DNA of 64,000 nucleotides from Aureivirga sp. CE67 (GTDB taxonomy: Bacteria > Bacteroidota > Bacteroidia > Flavobacteriales > Flavobacteriaceae): contig NZ_JADOTV010000013.1 in NCBI RefSeq assembly GCF_015767245.1, positions 1 through 64,000 of the forward strand, written 5' to 3'. Shown here one piece after another: positions 18,166 to 27,308 of this stretch. A program made the position numbers and the translations under genes. The notes below the pieces were generated by a model, which did not search any database, was not told where the DNA came from, and worked only from the letters and a program-made list of their open reading frames with translations. How positions within the stretch are numbered: the first letter of the stretch is position 1; each line of letters begins with the position of its first letter.

Positions 18166-19462
18166 AATCTACTAATTGTTGAATTTGTTCTCCAATGATT
18201 TTTTTATAAGCGTAAATATTCAGGGTATAATGTAGAAGAAATTGAATCTTTTGAAGTTTTGCATTAGCTAATTGCACTTCAATTCTAAGCAAATCTAAAT
18301 TTGTAATTTCTCCATTTTCATATTGTAAAAAAGCTTGCTCTACAGCTTTCTCAGATTGTAAAATTTTAATTTCACTCAATTCCATCTTTTTGAAAAACTG
18401 TGTAATATTTTCTTTTGTTTTAAAAAGCGCTGTTTGAACCTGTAAATCAACTTCTGCTTGATTAGAAAAAGAAGCATCTATATTATTTTGCGCAATTTTC
18501 TTATTTATTTCAATTCTATTTCCAAGAAAAATAGGAATCTGAACCCCAACTCCGACAGTATAATTTAATCGTAATTCTTTATTATCTGGAAGTAAACCGT
18601 TTTTATAACCACCTTTTGCTTGTGCTAAAATTGTCGGGTAAGCTTGACGTTTGGCTTTATCCAATTGTTGTTTTGAAATATCAGAATTTATTGTAGATAG
18701 TTTTGCTTCTAAATTATTTGCAATTTCAGAATCATTAAAAATAAAAGGTTTTGATAAAAAAGGAGTTTTAAAAAAAGAAACGTTGATATTTTCTTTTTGC
18801 GTAAATAATTCTAATTGTTTTTTTAAAACTTGTAATGAATTTTCTAGAGTTTCTGCTTGAATCATTACTTGCGAAAGTTGCGCATCTGTATTTAAAAGAT
18901 CTAAATTCGTAATCTCCCCTTGCTCATAAAAAAGAGCGTTTATTTTCTTTGTCTTATGTAATAATTCTTGTTGTTCTTGATTTACTTTTCTAGCTTCTTG
19001 AACAAAATATAAATTATAATAAAGATTTACTATTTCAAGAGAAATTTGTTGTTTAATCAAACTTTCGTTGTTCGAAGCAAAAGCTTGCTCTAAGTTTGCA
19101 ATAGCAACATCTGCTTTTGTTCTACCAAAATTATAAAGATCATAATTTACTTCTAGATTAAAATCAAAATTGTTTAAAGGATAGAGTTCTGCACTCAAAG
19201 GAACTGTTGGTAATGGAATCGTAATTTCACTTCTTGGTTCAATAAGTCGGTATCCTAGATTTGTTTGAATATTTGGAAGATATTGACTTTTAGCCAAATC
19301 AATTTTATTTTCATTTAGGGCAAGAATATTTTTTGCTTTTTCAATGCTTGGATGAGTTTCTAAAGCATTATCTATAAATATCTGAAGCTCGTATTCTTCT
19401 TGAGAAAAAACTCCAGAATAAGTCAATAATAATACAACTATGCATAAAAATTTCTTCATCAC
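18158..19462 (-). CDS. TolC-family outer membrane efflux protein (Emr operon)
   Basis: The 434-residue protein begins with a signal peptide (FLCIVVLLLTYSGVFSQ, cleaved near 21) and has the duplicated OMF repeats: GEITNLDLLNTDAQLSQ in the first half and GEITNLDLLRIEVQLAN in the second, nearly identical turns at the tips of the alpha-barrel. It is the first gene of the tolC-emrA-emrB set, with its own promoter-like sequence just upstream. The second ATG one codon in is an equally good start. It is a paralogue of the TolC at 3941-5275. Confidence 0.92.
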   Translation of the reverse strand: MMKKFLCIVVLLLTYSGVFSQEEYELQIFIDNALETHPSIEKAKNILALNENKIDLAKSQYLPNIQTNLGYRLIEPRSEITIPLPTVPLSAELYPLNNFDFNLEVNYDLYNFGRTKADVAIANLEQAFASNNESLIKQQISLEIVNLYYNLYFVQEARKVNQEQQELLHKTKKINALFYEQGEITNLDLLNTDAQLSQVMIQAETLENSLQVLKKQLELFTQKENINVSFFKTPFLSKPFIFNDSEIANNLEAKLSTINSDISKQQLDKAKRQAYPTILAQAKGGYKNGLLPDNKELRLNYTVGVGVQIPIFLGNRIEINKKIAQNNIDASFSNQAEVDLQVQTALFKTKENITQFFKKMELSEIKILQSEKAVEQAFLQYENGEITNLDLLRIEVQLANAKLQKIQFLLHYTLNIYAYKKIIGEQIQQLVDYE

Positions 19463-19476
19463 CTATCTTCATTTAT

Positions 19477-19507
19477 CAAATGCACTCTTACTATAAATTT
19501 AACCAAA
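19477..19507 (-). promoter_or_regulatory. Bacteroidota-type promoter of the Emr operon
   Basis: On the minus strand TTTG (19507-19504) is followed after about 19 bases by TGCATTTG (19484-19477), one mismatch from the -7 consensus TAnnTTTG. The expected start is near 19470, giving a very short leader before the ATG at 19462. Confidence 0.45.
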
Positions 19508-19561
19508 TTCAATTACAATTCATATTTAATTTTATAATAAAGTTAGATAAGTGTAAAATAA

Positions 19562-19593
19562 AAAAGGCTACCTCCAATGAGATAGCCTTTTAT
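19562..19593 (-). terminator. Terminator after the T9SS fibronectin protein
   Basis: AAAAGGCTA and TAGCCTTTT form a stem around a 12-base partly paired loop, with a T tract on the minus-strand side. It separates the secreted protein gene from the Emr operon. Confidence 0.75.
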
Positions 19594-19611
19594 AGATCAA
19601 GAATTTATTTC

Positions 19612-22600
19612 TTATTTCTTCACAATTCTTCTTGTAGTAACTGTAGATTTTGTTGCAATCTTCACTGCATAAGAACCTTGAGAAAGGTTAGATAAATCTA
19701 ATTTTTGAACATTTGAGTTTAATGCTTTAGTGTAAACTTTTTGTCCTAAAGAGTTGTAAACCTCCACAGAAGTTAAGTTGTCTTTAGCAGAAATAGTTAA
19801 CATATCTTGAATTGGGTTTGGATACATTTTTAATCCTTCGATGATGTTATCCTCAATTCCTAATTCAGCAGTTGTAAATGAATAAACTTCTGTCCACTCA
19901 CTCATATTTAATTCACTACAAATGTCTCTTACATAAACATTGTATGTAGATTCTGGAGTTAATTCCATTGCATTGTAAGCAGCTTCAGTAACTACTACTC
20001 CTGTTTCTGGCATTTCTTCAGTAGCTAAAACAACGATAATTTCGAAAGAATCAGCTCCTCCAGTAGTCCAAGTAATATCTGCTGTTGTAGCAGTAATATT
20101 AGCAGCCATCACATTAGTAGAAACTTCACAAACATCTAAAGTTGTGAAAGTGTAAGCTTCTGTCCAATCACTCTTATTATCAGCACTACATAAATCTCTT
20201 ACATAAACTTTATACTCTGTATTTAAAGTTAAATCCGTAGCAGCATAAGTAGTTTCAGAAACTACAGTACCTTCAGCTGGCATATCTTCTGAAGAAGGAA
20301 CTACGATGATTTCCCAAGAATCAGCTTCTCCTGCAGTCCAAGAAATATTTGCAGATGTCATTGTAATATCAGCAGCCATAACGTTTGTTGGTGCAGCACA
20401 TTCTAAAATAACTTGATCTGTAACAGAAATAGCAATATCTTCTAAATATAGATAAAATTTATTTGCATCTGAATAACAGTTAAATGCTACATAATAAGTT
20501 CCTGTCTCTTGTACAGTATAAGAAGCAGTACCTTCTTCGTAAGAAGTATTTGATAAGTCAGTTCCTCCATTATTATCCCAAAGAATTGTAGATTGAGAAG
20601 CCATTGTTTTTTCAGTACCAATAGTTACTTTCATTTTTTCTTTAAAGAATGAAGATTCTGTTTTGTAATCAAATTTAACTTGAATTACATCTCCTGCAGT
20701 CATATGAATTTCTTGAGTATACGCCCAAGCATTTGCAGCATTATCTCCATGATATCTGTATCTTAAATAATTTGAATCATCAGCAGTATTAGTCTGGATT
20801 TCCCAGTCATTTCCTTCACCTTCATTGATGTAATCCCAACAAGAAGCTTCCATATCTTCAAAACTATAAGCATAAGCATTTTCTGTAGTTAAAGTAAACA
20901 CATCACACTCAGTACTGAAGTAAGTTGGTGTAGACCATAAGCTTTCTCCTAATTCTCCATCACAAACTTCTTTGATATAAACAGCATAAACTGTTGAAGC
21001 TTCTAAGTTTGTAGCGTCAAATTCTGCAGTAGTATCTACTGATTCAAATTCTGTAGAATCTTCAGCTGGTGCATCTAAAGATGCTTCTTGAACAATTACT
21101 TTCCAAGAAGTAGCTCCCATTGTTACCCAGTTAACTTTTGCAGAAGTTAAAGTAATCTCAGAAATAGTAATTTCTTCTGTTGCTGGACAATTGTATAATG
21201 TTGTTTCAGAACTTGAAGCAGTCCATAAACTTAAATATTCACCACAGTTATCTCTTACATAAATGATATACTCTGTGTTTTCTTCTAAATCATTGAAAGT
21301 ATAAGTAGCTTCTGTTACTTCTGTAAACTCAGCTACATCATCAGCTGGTGCATCTAAACTAGCTTCTTGAATAATAATATGCCAAGCGTCAGCTCCTCCT
21401 GTTGTCCAATCAATTTTTAAAGAATTATTTGTAATCTCTGAAATTGTTAATTCTGTTGGTGCAGGACAGTTTAATAAAGTTGTGAAAGACTCAGATGCTT
21501 CCCAAGCTCCTTGTTCTTCTCCACAATTATCTCTTACATAAACGATGTATTCAGTATCTTCTTCTAAATCTGTTAAAGTAGTAGTTGCAGCATCAGCAAC
21601 ATCCATAAATCCAGTAGCGTCTGCTGCTGGAGCTTCTAAACTAGCTTCTTGCACTAAAACTTGCCAAGCCTCAGCTCCTCCTGTTGTCCATGCAACATCA
21701 GCACTATTATTAGTAACATTTGAAACTACAACATCTGTAGTATATAAACAAGCTGGTGCAATAGCAACATTGATATTATCAACATATAAATTAAATTTAT
21801 TAGCATCAGAATAACAGTTAAATGCTAAATAATAAGTTCCAGCTTCTGTAGCAGTATAAATAACTCTAGCGTTAGAATACGTTGTATTTGTTAAAGATTC
21901 ACCACCATTATTATCCCAAATTACAGTAGATTGTGCTTCTACAGTCTTAGCAGAACCAACAGTTACTTTTAGTTTTTCTTCTGAAAAACTACTATACGTT
22001 CTATAATCAAAATTTAATTCAATAACATCTCCAGCTTCTAATACTAATCCTTGTGTATAAGCCCATGCATTTGCAGGATAAGATGAATTATAACGGTATC
22101 TTAAAGAATTTGCTCCTTCAGAACTGTATGTTGCTGAAGTAAAAACTTCCCAGTTGTTTCCTGTTCCTTCATTTACATATTCCCAACATTTTAATTCATC
22201 AGCTTCAAATCCATATTCGTAAGAAGTTGATTCATTAATTGTAAATAATCCACAGTTAGTGATAAAGTTAGTTGAAACCCAAACACTTTCTCCTAAGTCT
22301 GCTCCACAATTATCTTTTACATAAACGTTGTATTCAGTTCCTTCAATTAAGTTTTCTGCATTAAATTCTGCAACATCATTTACTTCTGTAAAGTCAGTAG
22401 CATCCTCAGTTGGTGCATCTAAAGAAGCTTCTTGAACGATAACTTTCCAAGTCGAAGCTCCTCCAGTTGTCCAAGAAATTTTAGCGGTAGTTTCTGCAAT
22501 ATTAGAAACCTCCAAAGCTGTTGGTGCAGGACAATCTAATAAAGTTGTAAAAGTACTAGATGGGAACCAAATACTTGTTTCAGAACCACAGTTATCTCTC

Positions 22601-23409
22601 ACATATACTCTATAGTCAGTATCTTCTTCTAAATCTGAAAATGTAACTTCTGGAGTTCCAGAAATAACTTCAAATCCTGTAGCATCTGCAGTTGGCATTG
22701 CAGCTGAAGATTCTAAAATAAGTGCATGCCATTCTGTAGCTCCTCCTGTTGTCCAGTTTACTTTAGCAGAATCATTATCGATATCTGAAACTAAAAGATC
22801 TGTTGGATAAGGACAAGATGGTGTAATTCCTACAAATGTGATGTTTGCGATTAACTCAACTACAGTAGAACCAGTTGCTGGAGGAGTTAATGGGTCTGGG
22901 TTTGTAGAATCATTAATATAATAAATTGTTCTATTTGAACCTACTTCTGTAGCATAGAAATCATCTAATGAACCATTATATGAATCTGTATTTTCATCTG
23001 TTGCAATGAATAAGTTATCTGTACCATTATAAGTAAATGGTGTGTCTAATGTTACAGTTACAATATTTGTATCTGTATCATGTACAATCTCTCCAGAAAA
23101 TTTTTGTAAATCGGCAGAAACTGTAATCCAATCTTGATTATCATCAAAAACTTCTTTTGAAGTGTGCCCCATGTAAACAACCCAATCTTTAGAGTTTGTT
23201 AAAGTTGTTCCTGGTTTTGTGTAATATTGTAAAGCTGTGATTTCTCCTGAAGTGTTAATTTCTGAAGATAAATAAATACTTTGCACATATGAATATCCAA
23301 AGAATGGATTGATAGGCGCTGAAGTTGATGACTCTCCAAATCCGATAGAGACTTGTGCCATCAACACTGTATTTAACAGCAGTGCAATCAAAAATGTAAT
23401 TTTTTTCAT
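19612..23409 (-). CDS. Secreted multi-fibronectin type III protein with T9SS type A sorting domain
   Basis: From the ATG at 23409 the protein has 1265 residues. A signal peptide (ITFLIALLLNTVLMAQ) leads into an N-terminal beta domain, then seven Fn3 modules. Each module opens with a Cys and P-T-x-L/V and has W-T-T-G-G-A in its core. They are arranged as two, then a choice-of-anchor-J jelly-roll (from CWEYVNEGTGNNWE), three, a second jelly-roll (CWDYINEGEGNDWE), and two. The last 75 residues (from LKMYPNPIQDMLTI to TTRRIVKK) are a T9SS type A sorting domain, so it is exported by type IX secretion and probably held on the cell surface. A longer frame from 23442 is unlikely because the -7 box lies at 23440. 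The role is probably adhesion. Confidence 0.9.
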   Translation of the reverse strand: MKKITFLIALLLNTVLMAQVSIGFGESSTSAPINPFFGYSYVQSIYLSSEINTSGEITALQYYTKPGTTLTNSKDWVVYMGHTSKEVFDDNQDWITVSADLQKFSGEIVHDTDTNIVTVTLDTPFTYNGTDNLFIATDENTDSYNGSLDDFYATEVGSNRTIYYINDSTNPDPLTPPATGSTVVELIANITFVGITPSCPYPTDLLVSDIDNDSAKVNWTTGGATEWHALILESSAAMPTADATGFEVISGTPEVTFSDLEEDTDYRVYVRDNCGSETSIWFPSSTFTTLLDCPAPTALEVSNIAETTAKISWTTGGASTWKVIVQEASLDAPTEDATDFTEVNDVAEFNAENLIEGTEYNVYVKDNCGADLGESVWVSTNFITNCGLFTINESTSYEYGFEADELKCWEYVNEGTGNNWEVFTSATYSSEGANSLRYRYNSSYPANAWAYTQGLVLEAGDVIELNFDYRTYSSFSEEKLKVTVGSAKTVEAQSTVIWDNNGGESLTNTTYSNARVIYTATEAGTYYLAFNCYSDANKFNLYVDNINVAIAPACLYTTDVVVSNVTNNSADVAWTTGGAEAWQVLVQEASLEAPAADATGFMDVADAATTTLTDLEEDTEYIVYVRDNCGEEQGAWEASESFTTLLNCPAPTELTISEITNNSLKIDWTTGGADAWHIIIQEASLDAPADDVAEFTEVTEATYTFNDLEENTEYIIYVRDNCGEYLSLWTASSSETTLYNCPATEEITISEITLTSAKVNWVTMGATSWKVIVQEASLDAPAEDSTEFESVDTTAEFDATNLEASTVYAVYIKEVCDGELGESLWSTPTYFSTECDVFTLTTENAYAYSFEDMEASCWDYINEGEGNDWEIQTNTADDSNYLRYRYHGDNAANAWAYTQEIHMTAGDVIQVKFDYKTESSFFKEKMKVTIGTEKTMASQSTILWDNNGGTDLSNTSYEEGTASYTVQETGTYYVAFNCYSDANKFYLYLEDIAISVTDQVILECAAPTNVMAADITMTSANISWTAGEADSWEIIVVPSSEDMPAEGTVVSETTYAATDLTLNTEYKVYVRDLCSADNKSDWTEAYTFTTLDVCEVSTNVMAANITATTADITWTTGGADSFEIIVVLATEEMPETGVVVTEAAYNAMELTPESTYNVYVRDICSELNMSEWTEVYSFTTAELGIEDNIIEGLKMYPNPIQDMLTISAKDNLTSVEVYNSLGQKVYTKALNSNVQKLDLSNLSQGSYAVKIATKSTVTTRRIVKK

Positions 23410-23439
23410 AAATTTAGGATTGATTAAATAATATTTTAG

Positions 23440-23447
23440 CAAAAATA
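23440..23447 (-). promoter_or_regulatory. -7 box of the T9SS protein gene
   Basis: TATTTTTG on the minus strand matches TAnnTTTG, 31 bases before the ATG at 23409; it supports that start over the longer frame. No good TTG is seen at the -33 position. The remaining gap to 23709 is AT-rich and shows no gene. Confidence 0.4.
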
Positions 23448-23709
23448 CTTATAATATTACACTTTAACCATTACATAAATTTACTTTTAATAGTACAACA
23501 CTATTTTAACATATAATTTAAAACTATATTATCAAAAAGACTATTTTATTACAATTATATCTACAAAGTATATTATTTAACTTAAACTATTTTCCATAAT
23601 ATTTATCACTACTTAACATAATATGTTAAAAATTTCACATTTAATTTATTTTTTACGCTAAAAATAGACTCTAAATATAAATTCTTAATAAATACCAAGA
23701 AAATCAACC

Positions 23710-24363
23710 TTACAAGCAATTATTCAAAAACAGATTGTATTTATATTGTATCTTAAAAATCGAAATTATTTGCTCTAAAACATCTTCTTGTTTCCAAAAT
23801 GTATCCTCTACTTTATGAATCACAGCATAACTTTTATGTCTTAATAATTCAATATCTTTAAAATCTTTTGGAAAACCTCTTGGCGCAGTTTTTAACTTAT
23901 CTCCATATATCTCCGGAAAAACTTTCAAGAATTCTTCATCATGAATTATAGCTTTAAACTCATCTGGATATTCAAATATTTCTGTTCGAATTGCTTTTAA
24001 CGCTTTCGGTTGTGGCATGTAAATTCCTCCTCCTATAAATGAATTTCCAGGCTCGATATGTACATAATATCCTGCTTGCTCACTTTTTCTTCCATTTCCT
24101 GAAATAAAAGCACCAAAATTTCTTTTATATGGTTCTTTATTATTTGAAAAACGAACATCTCGATTCAAACGAAACATACAATCTTTAGAAGAAATGGCCA
24201 TAATTGAACCATCGAATTTTCTAATTTTTGAAATCAAAGCATCGAGCAACATTGCATATTCATCTCTCGCTTCCGTATATTGTTTTTTATTTTCTTGAAA
24301 CCAATCTCGGTTATTATTATCTCTTAAACCTTCTAAAAAATTAAGTATTAATTCTATTTTCAT
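23710..24363 (-). CDS. DUF2461 (TIGR02453) family protein
   Basis: The 217-residue protein matches DUF2461: an opening FLEGLRDNNNRDWFQENKK, then CMFRLNRDVRFSNNKEPYKRNFGAFI, the strand GYYVHIEPGNSFIGGGIYMP, and the late TAPRGFPKD. The family is widespread in Bacteroidota and some eukaryotes. Its biochemical role is unknown; several conserved Arg, Asn and Trp suggest nucleotide or nucleic-acid binding, but that is speculation. It is divergent from the DUF2071 gene, with a 92-base shared upstream region. Confidence 0.85.
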   Translation of the reverse strand: MKIELILNFLEGLRDNNNRDWFQENKKQYTEARDEYAMLLDALISKIRKFDGSIMAISSKDCMFRLNRDVRFSNNKEPYKRNFGAFISGNGRKSEQAGYYVHIEPGNSFIGGGIYMPQPKALKAIRTEIFEYPDEFKAIIHDEEFLKVFPEIYGDKLKTAPRGFPKDFKDIELLRHKSYAVIHKVEDTFWKQEDVLEQIISIFKIQYKYNLFLNNCL

Positions 24364-24455
24364 TTTTCTGAATTTATAATTTATTTTCTGTTAAAATAAT
24401 TAATATTTTTGAGAAAATTACGCATAAATATTATATCACCCTAAAGAATTATATT

Positions 24456-25166
24456 ATGAGCTTTTTAGTTGCAGAATGGAGAAAACTAGCAATATTCAAT
24501 TATGAAATTGACCCAAAATTATTAGAAAAATATGTGCCTTACGGAACAGAACTCGATTTATGGGAAGGAAAATGTTATGTTAGTCTTATTGGTTTTATGT
24601 TTTTAAACACAAAACTTCTTGGTTTAAAAATCCCGTACCACACCGATTTTGAAGAAGTAAATCTTCGTTTTTATGTAAAACGCAAAGAAAATGGCGCTTG
24701 GAAACGTGGTGTTGTTTTTATCAAAGAAATTGTTCCGAAACCTGCTTTGACTTTTGTTGCAAACACCGTTTATAAAGAAAATTATGAAACTATGGAAATG
24801 CGACACAATTGGCAAGAATCAGAAGAGAATAGAAAAGTTGCTTACCAATGGCGTAAACAAAATGGTTGGAATAGCATTGCCATAATCGCTGAAAAAGAGG
24901 CGAAAGAAATTATAGAAGATAGCAAAACGGAATTTATAACCGAACATTATTGGGGCTATGCACACATAAATGAAAAATCTAGTAATGAATATGAAGTAAC
25001 GCACCCAAAATGGAAAACTTATGATGTTTTGAATTATAAAGTAGATGTTGATTTTGAAGAAATTTATGGAGAAGAATTTTCTTTTTTAAGTCAACAAGAG
25101 CCTGCTTCTGTAATGTTGGCAGAAGGTTCTGAAATTACTGTGGAAAATAAAACAAAAATTAAATGA
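24456..25166 (+). CDS. DUF2071 (YqjF-like) protein
   Basis: The 236-residue protein matches YqjF/DUF2071: VAEWRKLAIFNYEIDPKLL at the N-terminus, LDLWEGKCYVSLIGFMF, the phrase VNLRFYVKRKENGAWKRGVVFI, and a late EHYWGYAH. The fold is acetoacetate decarboxylase-like, but the function is not established. A TATTTTTG -7-type box lies at 24404-24411. Its stop overlaps the start of the first leucine-rich-repeat gene by four bases (ATGA), so the two are translationally coupled. Confidence 0.85.
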   Translation: MSFLVAEWRKLAIFNYEIDPKLLEKYVPYGTELDLWEGKCYVSLIGFMFLNTKLLGLKIPYHTDFEEVNLRFYVKRKENGAWKRGVVFIKEIVPKPALTFVANTVYKENYETMEMRHNWQESEENRKVAYQWRKQNGWNSIAIIAEKEAKEIIEDSKTEFITEHYWGYAHINEKSSNEYEVTHPKWKTYDVLNYKVDVDFEEIYGEEFSFLSQQEPASVMLAEGSEITVENKTKIK

Positions 25167-27301
25167 GATTTGCACTAGAAAAAAAAATAACTATTGAAGA
25201 ATTACGAAAATTAGATGATTTTAATAAAATTAAGTATTTAAATTTTTATAATATTGAATTAACAGAATCTGATATTCTTTTAATTTCAAAATGTAAAAAT
25301 ATTAGAAGACTCTATTTAAATAATGTTGGTTTAACAGAATTTCCAAAATTATTTTTAAACTTAAAATATATAAATATTTTAAGTTTAAATAATAATGAAA
25401 TTAAAACTTTACCCAATGAATTTGAAAATTTCAAGCATTTAACAGGATTTGATATAAATAATAATAATCTTGAAAATTTTCCTGCTTGTATTCTAAATTT
25501 ACCGGAATTACAAGGATTTTCATGTTCTTATAATTCTATTAAAAAGATTCCTGAAGAAGTTTTAGATATAAAAAAACTGATTAGTATCACTTGCTTGGGA
25601 GAATCTTTAATTTCTGTTCCTGAAATATTATTTAGTTCTGGTAAGTTTAAAGATTTAAAATTTTCTTCCAAATTTATAAATGGCAAAAAGCCAAAGGTTC
25701 ATAAGATTATTTATTATAAAGAAGAGATACATTCTCATTCCAATCCTGAAGAGATTTTAAAAATAGACTTGTCTTTTACAAGTCTTAATCTTCAAGATTT
25801 AGAATATATAGCAAAGTGTACAAATTTGGAATTTTTGAAAATTACAAATACAAGATTTGAAGCAAAATATAATTTCTTAGAAAATTTAAAGAAGCTAAAA
25901 TATTTAAATGTTATTGGATATTCAGATTCAAATTATTGGAATTCTATTGGTGAATTAAAGGAATTAGAAAATATCACAATAAGGACAAATGCAATTCCTT
26001 TTCTAGGTTTTTCGAAATCTACAAATAGGTATAGAAAATCAAAAGAAATAAACGTAATAGATGAAATAAAGGATTTCCCCTATCAAATTCTAAAATTAAT
26101 AAAACTTAAAAAACTTGTATTAAATGGTCGTGAACTGACTTCTATTCCTAAAGAAATAAACAAATTAGAAAATCTTGAAGTTTTAGTAATTGCAGAAACA
26201 AACATTGAAACACTTCCTACTTTAAGTTTACCCAATTTGAAAGAGTTGAAAATGAGTAATAATTTAAAAATAAAGGATTTAGGAGATTCTTTTTCAAATT
26301 TGAGAAACTTAGAAAAACTTTCCATTTTTTCTTATAAAAATTCAATTACTCTTGGAGATGTTTCTAAGTTAGTGAACTTAAAACATTTGCGAATAATAGG
26401 AACAGACTTAGAAGAATTTCCTAATATTTCTAGAGCAACCAAATTGGAAGTATTAGATTTATCTTCAAATAAATTCAAAGAAGTACCTGAATATTTTGAT
26501 CAGCTAAATTGTCTAAAAAAAATAACTTTAAATTCTAATCCTATTACAAAAATTCCAAAAGAGATTTTTTCTTCCGAACAATTAGAAGAAGTAGATCTTT
26601 ATGATAATAAACTAGAAAAGCTTCCTGAATTCACTCCAAATTCTAAAAAACTTAAAGAGCTCGATTTTAGTCGAAATCAACTTCAGGAACTTCCAGATGG
26701 TGTTTTTTTATTTGAAAATCTAGAAGAAATTTATCTTGATAATAATAAAATTAAAAAACTTCCAGAGACTATAAGTCAAGCAAAAAAACTAATTGGTTTT
26801 CAAGCAGAGCATAATGAAATTAAAATACTTCCTGATTCATTTTTTGAATTAAAAAATCTTGAAGACATAAATATTTCTTACAATAAAATTAAAAAACTTC
26901 CAGAGACTATAAGTCAAGCAAAAAAGCTAATTGATTTTCAAGCAGAACATAATGAAATTAAAACACTACCTGATTCATTTTTTGAATTAAAAAGTCTTGA
27001 AGAGATAAATGTTTCTTACAATAAAATTGAAAAACTACCCGATATAATTCTTCCAAATAATAATCTTAAAAAATTAGAGCTTTTCAACAACAAATTAAAA
27101 TCTTTACCTAAATCATTTGTAAACTTATTCGAGTTAGAAGAATTAGATTTAGAAGATAATTTATTAGAAGCTTTTCCTGAAGAAATATTAAAACTAGAAA
27201 ATTTAAATTCATTAGAAATAAATAATAACAAAATAGAAAATCTACCTGAAAAAATAGGTCCATTTAAAAAAAACACAGAGCATACTTACATTAGAAAATA
27301 A
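25163..27301 (+). CDS. Leucine-rich-repeat protein, two cap-plus-LRR modules
   Basis: The 712-residue protein is almost entirely LRRs with the pattern L-x-x-L-x-L-x-x-N-x-I-x-x-L-P. A cap of type ELRKLDDFNKIKYLNF...LLISKCKNIRRLYL opens the protein, and a second cap appears near 190-235 (EEILKIDLSF...YIAKCTNLEFLKI), so two LRR units seem to be fused. A 46-residue stretch near 527-618 is tandemly duplicated. There is no signal peptide or membrane segment, so it should be cytoplasmic. LRRs bind proteins; the partner is unknown. It is one of three tandem LRR genes. Confidence 0.85.
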   Translation: MRFALEKKITIEELRKLDDFNKIKYLNFYNIELTESDILLISKCKNIRRLYLNNVGLTEFPKLFLNLKYINILSLNNNEIKTLPNEFENFKHLTGFDINNNNLENFPACILNLPELQGFSCSYNSIKKIPEEVLDIKKLISITCLGESLISVPEILFSSGKFKDLKFSSKFINGKKPKVHKIIYYKEEIHSHSNPEEILKIDLSFTSLNLQDLEYIAKCTNLEFLKITNTRFEAKYNFLENLKKLKYLNVIGYSDSNYWNSIGELKELENITIRTNAIPFLGFSKSTNRYRKSKEINVIDEIKDFPYQILKLIKLKKLVLNGRELTSIPKEINKLENLEVLVIAETNIETLPTLSLPNLKELKMSNNLKIKDLGDSFSNLRNLEKLSIFSYKNSITLGDVSKLVNLKHLRIIGTDLEEFPNISRATKLEVLDLSSNKFKEVPEYFDQLNCLKKITLNSNPITKIPKEIFSSEQLEEVDLYDNKLEKLPEFTPNSKKLKELDFSRNQLQELPDGVFLFENLEEIYLDNNKIKKLPETISQAKKLIGFQAEHNEIKILPDSFFELKNLEDINISYNKIKKLPETISQAKKLIDFQAEHNEIKTLPDSFFELKSLEEINVSYNKIEKLPDIILPNNNLKKLELFNNKLKSLPKSFVNLFELEELDLEDNLLEAFPEEILKLENLNSLEINNNKIENLPEKIGPFKKNTEHTYIRK
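26742..27019 (+). repeat. Recent 138-bp tandem duplication inside the first LRR gene
   Basis: The segments 26742-26879 and 26880-27017 are nearly identical (for example AAAATTAAAAAACTTCCAGA and GACTATAAGTCAAGCAAAAA occur in both), differing at a few scattered bases. The unit encodes 46 residues, exactly two LRRs, so the frame is kept. Confidence 0.85.
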
Positions 27302-27308
27302 ATTTAAA

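Noticed and set aside
21545-21814. Antisense frame inside the T9SS protein gene
   Set aside because: Shadow of the repetitive Fn3 coding sequence.
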